64,000 nt of DNA from Emergomyces orientalis. Lineage: Eukaryota > Ascomycota > Eurotiomycetes > Onygenales > Ajellomycetaceae. Shown piece after piece: positions 23,178-33,499 of this stretch. The notes beneath the pieces were generated by a model. It had not been told where the DNA came from. It did no database searches and saw only the letters and a list, made by a program, of their open reading frames with translations. Position numbers and translations under genes: made by a program. The stretch lies in assembly GCA_002110485.1 (NCBI GenBank), contig MOWL01000092.1:431515-495514 (forward strand), read 5' to 3'. The number at the start of each line of letters is the position of its first letter. The stretch's first letter is position 1.

Positions 23178-26100
23178 ATGGTGAACTTACGGTCAGGCAA
23201 CAGTCCTGATCTTACGAGGGAAAATAAGCCGACTAGGCGAGCGGAACGTACGCCGGAGAATATTGAAAACGAGCCCTTTCCAACCCCCATTACAGCCCGT
23301 AAATTGCCCGCAAGAGCTCCTTCGGAGGGGTCAAGTGCTGATTTCGAAGATCCAATGTCGGATATGTCGGATACGGGCTCAGATCGCGATGAACCCACCC
23401 AGGAGGCTCAGGTTGAGCATGATGACTCCTTGAGCGCTGAGACCCGGGCGAGGTTGGAGATTGCGAGGTTGGAGAATGAAACAGCGCGGATTAAGGCTGG
23501 TGCTGGTGCGGGGGAGCTCGCAGGCGCCAATATGACGGCTTATTTGAAGGCCATTAAGGAGTTTCGACTTACAGTTAAGCTTCTTGAAAAGCCAGTTCTG
23601 CTGCTGGGCTCCATGAACTATCCCATGTGGAGGGATGAGGTTCTTCTCGCGGCGAAGGATTCAGAAACAGATGATATTTTGTTAAATAAGGAGCTGGCCC
23701 CGCCTGAGGGGGTCAGTGAGGACGTTGCGAAGCTCTGGAGGGAGCGGAATAGCTGGCTGCGTAATTATATGTGGTCAGCGATTTCCGCACAGGCTAGAAC
23801 TCATTTTACTATACCGAAGGAGAATCAATTGTCTGCCTATATGCTGTGGTCCATAGTAGAGGAGAACTTCGCTGAACGCCGCGTAGTTCGCCGGTTTCGT
23901 CTTTTCAATGAGTTCCTGGGTATGACGGCTGAGTCTTGCGGGTCGGATCGTGCGTTTATTGAGCGTCTCTTAGCCGTACGAACTGAATATAAGCGATTAG
24001 ATTTTTATATGCCGGATTCCGTCTTCTTTGATCGATTGCTTGCGGGGATTCACAGTAGATGGGCCAATCTCATACGAAATAGGATGGATGATATTGAAAA
24101 GAGTGGTGAAGATACTCTCCTGGAGGATGATTTTGTGGGTCTATGCCGTGATATTCTGCTTCGATTGCCCTCTGGCGGCAGTTCCTCTTCTTCAAAGAAC
24201 ACAAAGGCGCCCGTAAATAATGCGAGCAGTATGGATGATGCGGGTGAGAGCCCTGCTCCATCTGCATCAGGCAGGCCAAAATGCTCACATTGCGGGATTG
24301 TGGGCCATAATGAGGAGAGCTGTTGGAAAAAGCACCCAGAGAAGCGTCCATCAGGTTATTCTAATGAAAAAAGGCGTGGTGGCACCAAGAAGGATAAGAA
24401 GAAGGCCAATAATGAGGATTCTTCCAAGAGCCCCGATGACGGCTCTGCTCCTGTACACAGTACGGTTGAGAAGGTGTTCCATGCTCGTGAAATCGTCCGT
24501 GATGATGATATTGCGGATGAGTGGGTTCTGGACTCGGGGTCTGGCGCTCACGCAACACCACGCAAGGAGCTTGTTAAATGCCATTCAATGAGCTCCAATG
24601 TTAAATTGAAAATGGCGGATGGGACCATTGTTCCAGCTGCGGCCGTTGGTACGGTTGAACTGGCGGTTGATGGGGCGGATGTGTGCCTGGAAGGTGTGCG
24701 ATTTGCCCCCGAATTAGAAGCAAATATCGTGAGCTTTGGCAAATTAGTCCGCAAGGGCTATACGTTCAAGCAATTGACATATGGAGAAGCTCACTCGATT
24801 ATTATGACCTCTCCCGATCGAATGGTCAGCTTCACTGCTGTTTTGAATGAGAAAGATATCTATGTCATTGAAAAGCCTCCGCAAATCCGAGATTTGATTC
24901 AATTCGCCATGCCTAATGGTGATTTTCGGCCCGTAAATGCTGTGGATGACTCGCTATTGGCTCTGCCATCAATGAATATAAAACCAGTAGAGCTCACGAT
25001 GCTGCAATGGCATTTGAAGCTGGGTCATCTTAACCACATGGATATAGCGAAGATGGCCGCGGATCCGCGCATGGGGATGAGGATTAAAGGCTCCAAGGCT
25101 CTGCCTTTTTGTAAAACCTGCGTGCAGGCTAAGATGGCTCGTCCTGCTTTTGAGCCCATGATTAGAAAAGTGAAGCCTGCTGCACGATTATTTATTGATC
25201 TTGCGGGCGGTGGGCGTACCTTATTCAATGAGGATGGCGTTCCCACGTATGGGGGGGCTGATTATTGGATGAGTATTACGGACGATGCCACGAGATATCG
25301 GTGGGCCATTTTAATGGCCACCAAGGGTGAAGCAACCGCGAAACTACGGGATTTTATAACAATGATTGAGACCACTGCGCAGCGATGCGTGGGCTCCTTG
25401 CACTGGGATGGTGGTGGAGAATTCAAGAGCGATGAATTAAAAGCTTTTTGTAAACAGCGAGGCATTGCCTATGAGACGACTACGCCATATACCCCACAAT
25501 CAAATGGTCCAGCGGAACGTGCGAACCGCATAATAATCGAAAGAACTAGGAGCTTGCTATTCGATAGCGGGCAGCCTAGGGACCTATGGGGTGAGGCCAT
25601 GCAGGCTGCCGTTATGTTGATCAATATGTCTCCCACCTCTACGAAGCTTTACGGGTGCAAGGAGGGGTCTCCGCTGACCCCCTTTGAAGCATGGATGGGG
25701 GTGCAGCCCACGGCGAATTGGCTGCATAGATGGGGCTGCAAGGTCTACAAGAAGGATCTGCGAGTTACTAATAAGCTTGCGGATAGAACGGATGGGAAAG
25801 AATGGATCTTTGTGGGTTATCAGGGCCTTCATCAAGTTCGCATATGGGACCCTGATGCACGCAGGTTGGAGATAGCACGAGATGTGGTTTTTGATGAAGC
25901 TCTCGTGGAGGACGTGTCATTCATTAATGCCGCTCTTCCGGCTCCTCATGAGCCAAATAACATACCGGATGAGCTCGATGTTTTGAATCCTGCGGATGGA
26001 TGGCAGCACTGTCTCCTGCGGCGCCTGGCAAGGGAGCGGCCGCACATCATGAAGATGCTTGTCAATGGGGATCTGGAGGAGGCCATTGAGCCTACCTATC

Positions 26101-27776
26101 TTATAAACAGTGATGTTGATCTCCTTAATGAGTCTGACGAGCATGCTAATGATAATGGTGATGAGCCCGTGCTTAGTACCCTTACGGACCGTCCCACGAC
26201 CTTAGCGGAGGCTCGACGGAGCCCTGATTGGCATCATTGGCTCGAAGCAATGAGGAAGGAGGTCGATATGTTCAATCAAAAGAAAACATATGTTATTACT
26301 GAGCGGTCCCCGGATATGGATGTTCTTACGGGTAAATGGGTATATGACCGCAAATTAAATAATAAGGGAGAAACCATCCGCTTTCGCGCACGATGGGTGG
26401 TTCGCGGATTCCTTCAGCAGCGAGGAGTCCATTATACGAAGTCTTACGCTGCCGTTGTCTCTGGTCCTACAACCAGAAGCCTATTCGCGATCTCTACGGC
26501 TAGGGGATGGAAATCGAAGGCAATTGATTACGTGTCTGCATTCCTTAATGGCGTGCTGCCACAGGAAGAAATGATCTATATGCAGCTCCCGACGGGCATA
26601 AAACATGGCAGGGGCAATCTAGTTGGCCTGGTTCGCCAGAGCCTGTATGGGCTGAAGCAAGCTGCGAGGACGTGGTATTTTCTTGCCACTGAGCATCTCA
26701 CTTCGATTGGTTTCCGCATATCACCGTATGACGGCGGATTCCTATATCACCCCATCCGTAAGGTGTATTTGACGCTGCACGTTGATGACTGCCGCGTTAC
26801 GGGGCCCAATGAGCATGATATTGACTGGGTTCTCGATGAGATTGCGAAGCGTTTTGACACCAAAAGAATCGACGATGATAAGCCATACTTAGGTATGGAA
26901 ATTGCGGGCCGTAATGGTGATTTACTGGTCACGCAAACACGCTATATTGATGAGATCCTTGATGATTTTGGCATGACTGCAATCAATCCGGCACCAACCC
27001 CCATGAATGCTGGCACAAAGCTCCAGTTCTCGCCGGATGAGGATAAGGGCCTTGATGATGATTTTACGGCTACGCGATATCGTCAAGGGCTTGGGTCTCT
27101 TCAATATCTGGTTACAAGCACCAGACCGGATATAATGTTCGCGGTAAATTATTTATCGCGATTCAATTCTCGCCCAAATAAGGAGTGCTGGGCTGCTTTG
27201 AAGCATGTTCTCCGCTATATGAAGAAGACTAGGACTACGGGCATTCTGTATAAGAGGAATATAGGGGACGAAGGGCTGGCTCCCATGGCCTACGCGGATT
27301 CAGATTGGGCGGGTGCAGACCCCCAATATAAATCGACTACGGGCTATATTATAATGATCAATGGAGCTCCCGTATCATGGCGTTCGCAGCGGCAGATCTC
27401 TACGGCGAAGTCCACAACTGAAGCTGAGTATATTGCTGCTAGCGAAGCTGCGTGCGAGCTGATTTGGCTTAAAGATATGCTGCATGATGCGGGACTGCTT
27501 GAGAATGCGGATGGCTATGTTCTTTCCAATAATCTGCATATTGATAATAAAGGTGCCATTGATCTAGCTAACGGCGAGTCTTTAACTAAGCGCTCGAGGC
27601 ATATTGAAGTCCGCTACCATATATTACGCGATCTAGTGGCTAAAAAGGAGCTCCTTCTTCGGCACGTCAGCTCAACGGAGAATAAGGCGGATGGTTTTAC
27701 GAAGGCGCTGCCTAGGCCCGCATTCAATGCTTTTGTGGCTAATCTTGGCTTGATTGGTTCGGGGGGATCTGCTTAA
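23178..27776 (+). CDS. Copia Gag-Pol polyprotein (1532 residues)
   Basis: ATG at 23178 is the first in frame. Domain order is that of Ty1/copia, with integrase before reverse transcriptase. Gag ends with a zinc knuckle CSHCGIVGHNEESC near residue 368. The protease active site is WVLDSGSGAHATP near 448. The integrase zinc motif HLKLGHLNH ... CKTC lies at about 612-645. Integrase D, D, E fall near 701, 743 (HWDGGGEF) and 779 (GPAERANR). The reverse transcriptase spans about 1030-1270, with LHVDD near 1200 in place of the commoner YVDD. RNase H spans about 1370-1510 (YADSDWAG, STTEAEYIA, HIDNKGAI). Gag and Pol are fused in one frame with no frameshift signal. Confidence 0.96.
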   Translation: MVNLRSGNSPDLTRENKPTRRAERTPENIENEPFPTPITARKLPARAPSEGSSADFEDPMSDMSDTGSDRDEPTQEAQVEHDDSLSAETRARLEIARLENETARIKAGAGAGELAGANMTAYLKAIKEFRLTVKLLEKPVLLLGSMNYPMWRDEVLLAAKDSETDDILLNKELAPPEGVSEDVAKLWRERNSWLRNYMWSAISAQARTHFTIPKENQLSAYMLWSIVEENFAERRVVRRFRLFNEFLGMTAESCGSDRAFIERLLAVRTEYKRLDFYMPDSVFFDRLLAGIHSRWANLIRNRMDDIEKSGEDTLLEDDFVGLCRDILLRLPSGGSSSSSKNTKAPVNNASSMDDAGESPAPSASGRPKCSHCGIVGHNEESCWKKHPEKRPSGYSNEKRRGGTKKDKKKANNEDSSKSPDDGSAPVHSTVEKVFHAREIVRDDDIADEWVLDSGSGAHATPRKELVKCHSMSSNVKLKMADGTIVPAAAVGTVELAVDGADVCLEGVRFAPELEANIVSFGKLVRKGYTFKQLTYGEAHSIIMTSPDRMVSFTAVLNEKDIYVIEKPPQIRDLIQFAMPNGDFRPVNAVDDSLLALPSMNIKPVELTMLQWHLKLGHLNHMDIAKMAADPRMGMRIKGSKALPFCKTCVQAKMARPAFEPMIRKVKPAARLFIDLAGGGRTLFNEDGVPTYGGADYWMSITDDATRYRWAILMATKGEATAKLRDFITMIETTAQRCVGSLHWDGGGEFKSDELKAFCKQRGIAYETTTPYTPQSNGPAERANRIIIERTRSLLFDSGQPRDLWGEAMQAAVMLINMSPTSTKLYGCKEGSPLTPFEAWMGVQPTANWLHRWGCKVYKKDLRVTNKLADRTDGKEWIFVGYQGLHQVRIWDPDARRLEIARDVVFDEALVEDVSFINAALPAPHEPNNIPDELDVLNPADGWQHCLLRRLARERPHIMKMLVNGDLEEAIEPTYLINSDVDLLNESDEHANDNGDEPVLSTLTDRPTTLAEARRSPDWHHWLEAMRKEVDMFNQKKTYVITERSPDMDVLTGKWVYDRKLNNKGETIRFRARWVVRGFLQQRGVHYTKSYAAVVSGPTTRSLFAISTARGWKSKAIDYVSAFLNGVLPQEEMIYMQLPTGIKHGRGNLVGLVRQSLYGLKQAARTWYFLATEHLTSIGFRISPYDGGFLYHPIRKVYLTLHVDDCRVTGPNEHDIDWVLDEIAKRFDTKRIDDDKPYLGMEIAGRNGDLLVTQTRYIDEILDDFGMTAINPAPTPMNAGTKLQFSPDEDKGLDDDFTATRYRQGLGSLQYLVTSTRPDIMFAVNYLSRFNSRPNKECWAALKHVLRYMKKTRTTGILYKRNIGDEGLAPMAYADSDWAGADPQYKSTTGYIIMINGAPVSWRSQRQISTAKSTTEAEYIAASEAACELIWLKDMLHDAGLLENADGYVLSNNLHIDNKGAIDLANGESLTKRSRHIEVRYHILRDLVAKKELLLRHVSSTENKADGFTKALPRPAFNAFVANLGLIGSGGSA

Positions 27777-27876
27777 TGGATTTAACTAAAAGTTTTGTAC
27801 TTAGCTGCTATTTTGATTTTTGATGCCTATGGCGTGGCCTGTGTGCGTGCTCCTGGGGCGCCCTAGCATGGGGGGG

Positions 27877-27978
27877 TGTTAGGTGATACTAGGGCTACCC
27901 GGGTCACATGCCCCACACACACATATATATTTTAGCTAGTTAGGTAGTTCAATATGATAGGCTTGATGCACTCTATGA
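27877..27978 (+). repeat. Copia 3' LTR (102 bases)
   Basis: It is identical to the 5' LTR at 23002-23103, preceded by seven G bases (polypurine tract) and followed by AAAAA then TACCTCAG. It should carry the element's polyadenylation signal. Confidence 0.93.
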
Positions 27979-28856
27979 AAAAATACCTCAGCACAGATCA
28001 CACGTGACCTACCCTTCAATCAGAAATTCCCCGGAACCTACCCTCTCTACAAAACGGAACAAGAAAAAGTGGAAATATCAGTGTTTAAAAAAATAGCTTG
28101 GTCCCTGCAAGTAATATATATACATACTTGTATATATATATATTATTATATAAGAAAATAGTACAGATTTAGTCTGTTGATTCTTCATTTGCATACTCAT
28201 CTGTGTGACTTAATAAATTACATTTATTAAGAGCTATCTAGTAAAATATATGAGATTAATTTGAATAGAAAAGAAAATCTATTCAGTATTAATTTATATT
28301 GATATTTCAGGAATACAATCTTGATTTGAGGTGGGGCCTATTTCAAGCAGAAATTTTGAGAAGCTTTTTAAATTGAAAAAGACAAAATTTGCAAGAGTTA
28401 GAGTGTTTTTCTTGATTTAGCTCTGAGTAAATAAATCAAGAAAATTCTACACAAATTCATATTTCTTTACTTCAGTGACTGATTCAGTTTTTGAAAATAA
28501 TCTCAATTTTGAGCTGCATACTTGATATGTGGGGAGAAGTTTAGAATATTGAATATTTCTGAATAGTTTTTATCAATTTCTCTGCAAAAAATTGATTTAT
28601 TTTGTCAGTTTTTCTTTCAAAAACTGTCATTTCAATTGAATAATTTATTATTCATTGAAATCAATTCTTTTCTCTTCATTTTGTAGCACAAGAAAGAAGT
28701 CTGTGAAGATTTAATTGATTTATCTTTAAAAATCAATATTAGTTTATTAGATTCTCTTGAAAAATCTAATCTAGATACTATTTCTAGTAGAAAAAATAGC
28801 AAAAATCTGAGAATACTATTTAATTTGACTAATTATCTAATATACTCAAAGAAATC
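27979..28856. other. Transition into AT-rich DNA
   Basis: The first hundred bases after the copia element have ordinary composition. From about 28080 the sequence turns very AT-rich, with TATATATA runs at 28115-28145. No frame of note is present. It probably includes the mutated 5' part of the non-LTR element whose coding traces start at 28857. Confidence 0.4.
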
Positions 28857-30419
28857 ATGAATAACTCACCTCAATCTGTGAACATGATGACTCCATGCAA
28901 AAATAGAAATAATTTCATAGAAACTGTTTCTGAAATTGAGATTTTGAAGAAAAGAAAAAAAGAAGAAATAGACAGACACAAAGTAGATGAAGTGAAAAAT
29001 CTACAAAAAATAGCTGATGAGCTATATAAACAGTGCATGTATGAAGAAAATGAAGAAATTCTTCTTATTCTGCATTCACAAGCAAGACAACTGAATGAAA
29101 TTATTAAGTTTAAACTTAATATTTCTTCAAATCTGAAGATAGTTTTGAAAAAAACTGAAAAATCTGTATCTTAAAAAATCTCTTCTGAATCTCTTTCAAA
29201 AGAAAACACTGAAAATGAGACAAAAACCTATACTCAAGCTCTCAATAGCTCACAAAATATTGAAAAAGAAAAACAGCTGAAAAAAGCAGAAAAAATTTTC
29301 TCATTAGTTGAGAAAAAAGAACAAAGAAAAGCTCAAAAAGAGATTAAATTTCTTGAATTAAAAAAACAGAGACTGATTTTAAAAGTTAGTGATAGAGCTA
29401 TCTTTGAAAAATCTATTCTAAATGATTCTAAGTTCATTTTTGAACTTAGAAACAAAATCAATCAAAACTTTCATTTTGAAACTTAAAATGAAGAATTCAA
29501 GCCAGTTATCTCATCAATTGAAACCTCTTTTCTGAGAAATTCAATTGTAATTACTGCTATGCCAGATTTCAGCTCTGAATATCTAATTCAAAATGAAAAC
29601 TGCTGAAAAGAGATAGTTCAAAAAGCTCTCCCTATTGAAGTTTCATATGAAAAAGATGAGAAATGAGGAAAATTTGTATTACATGATATTTCAGTTGAAA
29701 TCTTTGATCATGAAGAAGACATGATAAATTTGAAAGAAGAAATTGAAATATATAATTCAATTTCTTTGAAAAAAACCTCAATTTGGCTCAATTCTTATGA
29801 GTAAAGACAAAGAAATCAAAATGCTTCAGTTTTAATTACTACAAATACAATAGAACAGTCAAAACAACAGTATATTGTAATTGCAGAATTGAAAATGAAA
29901 GTATTTGAATTCAAAGATTCAAGAGAGAATATTAAATCTCAAATTCAATACTCAAACTGTCAGAAACATGGACACTTTGCAAATACTTGTAAAAGAAATT
30001 CTAAATGTCAGTTTTGTGCTTTAGATCACAAAATAAATGAACATTCTTGCAACACATGTAGAAAAATAGATGAAATCTGCAATCACACTGAAATCAAATA
30101 TAGTAATTGCTATGAAAAGCACACATCTATTTCAAAAGATTGTATTTTCATTTTCAAGAAAAAGTCTTTCAATAAAGATGTGAAATGGAGAAAAGAAACT
30201 CAAAATACAGAGAAAATAGATAAAACTACAAAAAGAAGAAATTCTCAAATGTCTATTTCTTCTGAGTTAAATTCTTTTTCAAAAAATAGACAGATCTTAA
30301 ACTCTGTTACATCTATAAAAATGAGAAAAGATAAAGAAAATCTCATTTCTATGAAAGCAGTAGAAGTTTCAGCTCTGAATACAGATAATAGATATAATCT
30401 ATTATCTGATTCAGAATAA
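28857..30419 (+). pseudogene. Non-LTR retrotransposon ORF1 (gag-like), heavily AT-mutated
   Basis: Open stretches at 28857-29174 and 29889-30419, with stop-broken but protein-like sequence between them, make one decayed ORF1. The right piece has a run of zinc knuckles: CQKHGHFANTC, CQFCALDHKINEHSC and CYEKHTSISKDC at about 29955-30150. Such triplets are typical of ORF1 in Tad1-type LINEs. Codons are extremely A/T-biased and the stretch 28857-29170 contains no CG dinucleotide that I could find. Stops are mainly TGA and TAA, consistent with TGG-to-TGA and CAA-to-TAA transitions. Confidence 0.8.
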
Positions 30420-30446
30420 AAGAAACACAGCTTCAATTTATTCCTT

Positions 30447-31830
30447 TTGTACATGTTTACTACACAAAATAATAATAAAAAGAAGAAAAAAACTATCAAA
30501 AATGCTTCAAAAATAACTTTTATTCAAAACAATGTTGATAGAAATAAAGATGCTATCTATTCATGCTTACAGATAGGCTTTGAAGAGCAAACTGACTTCA
30601 TTCTATTACAAGAGTTAAATTTTGATATAGAACAACAATTTATAATTTCTCATTCAAGCTATCACTGCTTTTTATCAGAGAAATCAGATGTAAAAGCAAG
30701 AGTTGTAATATATGCAAGAAAAAGATCAAGATTTCAATTCAATATAAAAAGTAATTATATATCTAATTCTGATATTCTAGTTGGAGATATTATAGATACA
30801 AGAAATCAATTTGACAGTATTCAATTGATAAATATTTATAATGAAAAATCACTGAAGGTAAATGATAATTCATGAACAGTTGACAGAGAACTGCTGAATT
30901 TAAGTTCAGAAAAAAATACTATTATATATGATGATTTCAATGCACATCATATATGGTGGAATTCTGAATGTGATTATTCAATAAGATCAGAGAAAATAGT
31001 AGAGTGAGCTCTACAACATGAATTAGATATTATAAATGAAATTGATAGACAGACCTTCTTTAGAAACAACTTAATGAAGAAATCAATCATAGACTTAATC
31101 TTTCTATCAAAAAATTTGATTGAAAACAAGATCTATAATTGATTTATTAATTCAGAAGAAACATCAGAATCTGCTCATGAAGTTATTCAATTTAATATTG
31201 AAATTGATGAAAAGGAAACATGTGAGAATTCTCTACTATCAAATCAATATAATTTTGAAAAAGCTGAATGGTCTGAAATCAATAAGAGAATTGAAGATTT
31301 AAAATTTGAAAAAAAAGAAGAATTATCAAATTGAAATGAAAAGACAATAATAACAGATATAATACTAGAAAGTAGAACTAATATAATAACTGAAATTATA
31401 TTAGAAAGCATTAAAAACTTTATATCAAAGAAAAAGCTCTCAGAATTCTCAAAATCTTGGTGGTCAGAAGAAATAACAGAAAAAAGAAAAAATCTAGCAA
31501 AAATAAAAAAAGAATGGAAAGAGAATATCATATCTTATGAAGAATATAAAAAAATAAAAAATGAATATTTCACATTAATTAAAAAAGCTAAAACTAGCTG
31601 CTGGAATAAATTTCTTGAGAATGCACAGGAAAAAGAAATATTTAAAGCTTTTAAATATACAAAGTCTAAATCTGTTGCAAAGCTTCCATCTCTAAAATAT
31701 AAAATAGAAAATGAGGAATATATTGCTCATTCTTTTGAACAAAAATGTCAGACTTTTATGAAAATTCTATTTCAAAAACCACCTCAATCTGAACAATATA
31801 GTTCAATATGTGAATATATTGAAGATTCAA
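30447..31830 (+). pseudogene. Non-LTR retrotransposon ORF2, endonuclease and linker, heavily AT-mutated
   Basis: The frame starts with an apurinic-type endonuclease: NNVDRNKDA, then FILLQELNF (catalytic Glu), YDDFNAHHIWWNS (Asp/Asn motif) near 30926-30965 and KSIIDLIFLS. The linker up to 31800 ends LPSLKYKIENEEY ... EQKCQTFMKILFQKPP, which in Tad1-like elements lies just before the reverse transcriptase. TGA stops interrupt the frame at several places, such as 30872. The expected fingers and first palm motif of the reverse transcriptase are missing after this point. Confidence 0.8.
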
Positions 31831-33200
31831 GATGGGCTTGGCCAGGAAACTGAGGCCTTCAATATTTCAGCTGGAATATCACAAGGATCACCTCTCTCCC
31901 CCATTCTCTTTCTATTTTACAATGAGGAACTGCTCCGGATATGCTCACCCTTGAATAGACCAGTGAGCTGCATAGGATTTGTGGATGATGTCAATATAAT
32001 AGCATACGGGCCATCAACTGAAGCAAATTGCGCGCAGCTCACACGGGTGCACGCAGAATGTGAAGAATGGGCAGGAAGACATGAAGCTATTTTTACTCTG
32101 CAGAAGTATGAGTTGATGCACTTCACTAGAGCCCGAACTCAATTCAACTTGAATCACTCTCTGAGACTGTCTCAGCAAGTTATCAAGCCACAGAAGGTGA
32201 TGAGAGTTCTAGGAGTATGGCTGGATTCCAAGCTTCAATGGAAAGGTCACATGGATGCTATAGCAGGAAAAATGAAGTCACAGATAAAGGCACTATCACA
32301 GACAACACAGGCCACCTGGGGAGTCCCCCTACATCAAGCTAGAACAATATACAACATGGTCATACGGCCAGCTATAGCTTACAGCGCACTGGCATGGCAT
32401 CAACCGCGCATCAAGCGCGAAGGACGCATGCGCAATAAACAGCGCACAGAGGGCCTAATCAGAACACAGAATGAATGCCTGAGAATAGTAGCTGGAGCAT
32501 ACAGAGCAACACCAATATCCACACTGGAAGCAGAGACATACACACCACCCCTGGACATCTATCTTGATGGAGTTGTGGCGCGCGCCACAAAACGACTGAA
32601 GGCCTCTGGAATGGCAACACAAATTGAAGAGGCATGCACAGCAGTGAGAGTCAAACTCAGGCGAAGAGGCACAGTGCACAGAAGATCCATTGAGAAGATG
32701 ATTCATTCAGACAGTCTGTCTGAAAATTGGGAGAAGCTTTGAGTGGAAAAGAGCAAGTAAGAGACTGCTCAAAGCACAAATTCAGCAGCAACACAGCACT
32801 TCTCACATGATGAATGGGTGCGAAAAGAAATCCTGAGTAGATGAAGAAAACAATGAAGAGCTAGAGCATCTCTCTGGTGTGAACTCTTTGATTGACCCCT
32901 GAACAAAAGCATTCTGAAATGGCACAAGGGTCTAAGCAAGGCCAGAAGCTTGCTGATAATTCAACTAAGATCAGGGAAAACAGGGCTGGCAGCCTTTCTA
33001 CATAAAAGACGAGTACCGGATTTCCCATCACCAGCATGTGAATGTGGCTATTCAAATGAAACAGTGATGCATGTGATAGTTCACTGTGATAGATTCCAGC
33101 ACAGTCACGGGAGTCTGCTGCATGAGGGCAGAATCAACAAGAAATGGCTATTGAACACCAAAGAAGGGCTACACTGTCTAACAAAATGGTGAATTAAGCA
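31810..33200 (+). pseudogene. Non-LTR retrotransposon ORF2, C-terminal reverse transcriptase part, mildly mutated
   Basis: From about 31830 the GC content jumps and the frame changes. The sequence resumes inside a reverse transcriptase: ISQGSPLSPILFLFYN, then CIGFVDDVNI (the YxDD-type palm motif) and GVWLDSKLQWKGH. It stays open to 32742. After several TGA stops it continues with LRSGKTGLAAFLHKRR and CECGYSNETVMHVIVHC (32950-33190), the C-terminal region of Tad1-like LINEs. CG dinucleotides survive here, many in GCGC context. With the two preceding entries this makes a mosaic, internally deleted element. Confidence 0.85.
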
Positions 33201-33499
33201 GGGAATTCTACCACAGTTCTCACTGGCAAAGACACTGAGTGTCTATCAGACAGAGAAGCAGCAATCTATCACATCTCAATCAAGCATACACAGATCTCAA
33301 TAAACACCATGCTGAAACCGCTGAAAGCGCGCTTACCACACAAAATCAGTGCTCATGGCACATCCCCACACTCATTTCATGCTAAAGACGCGACTCTCTA
33401 CACTTCAGAGCGCAGTTGGTGTCTTTCACTCACTCACTCACACGCGGGCGCATTTTCAAAAATGCTCAGTGTAATTTTTCTTTATTTTTAATTTTTCTT

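Larger units (their letters stand above)
23002..27978 (+). mobile_element. Intact Ty1/copia LTR retrotransposon
   Basis: The element has identical 102-base LTRs, a half-tRNA primer-binding site, one uninterrupted gag-pol frame of 1532 residues, and a G-run (27870-27876) directly before the 3' LTR as polypurine tract. It is flanked by AAAAA on both sides. With no LTR differences and no stop codons it looks recently inserted. Its GC content is ordinary, unlike the AT-mutated elements next to it, so it has escaped the process that mutated them. Confidence 0.96.

Noticed and set aside
28115..28150. Telomere- or centromere-type repeat
   Set aside because: Only a short TATATATA run; no TTAGGG-type units anywhere in the window.
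30447..31830. Use of an alternative genetic code (TGA as Trp) in the AT-rich LINE part
   Set aside because: TGA codons at Trp positions are fully explained by G-to-A mutation of TGG, and TAA stops also occur.
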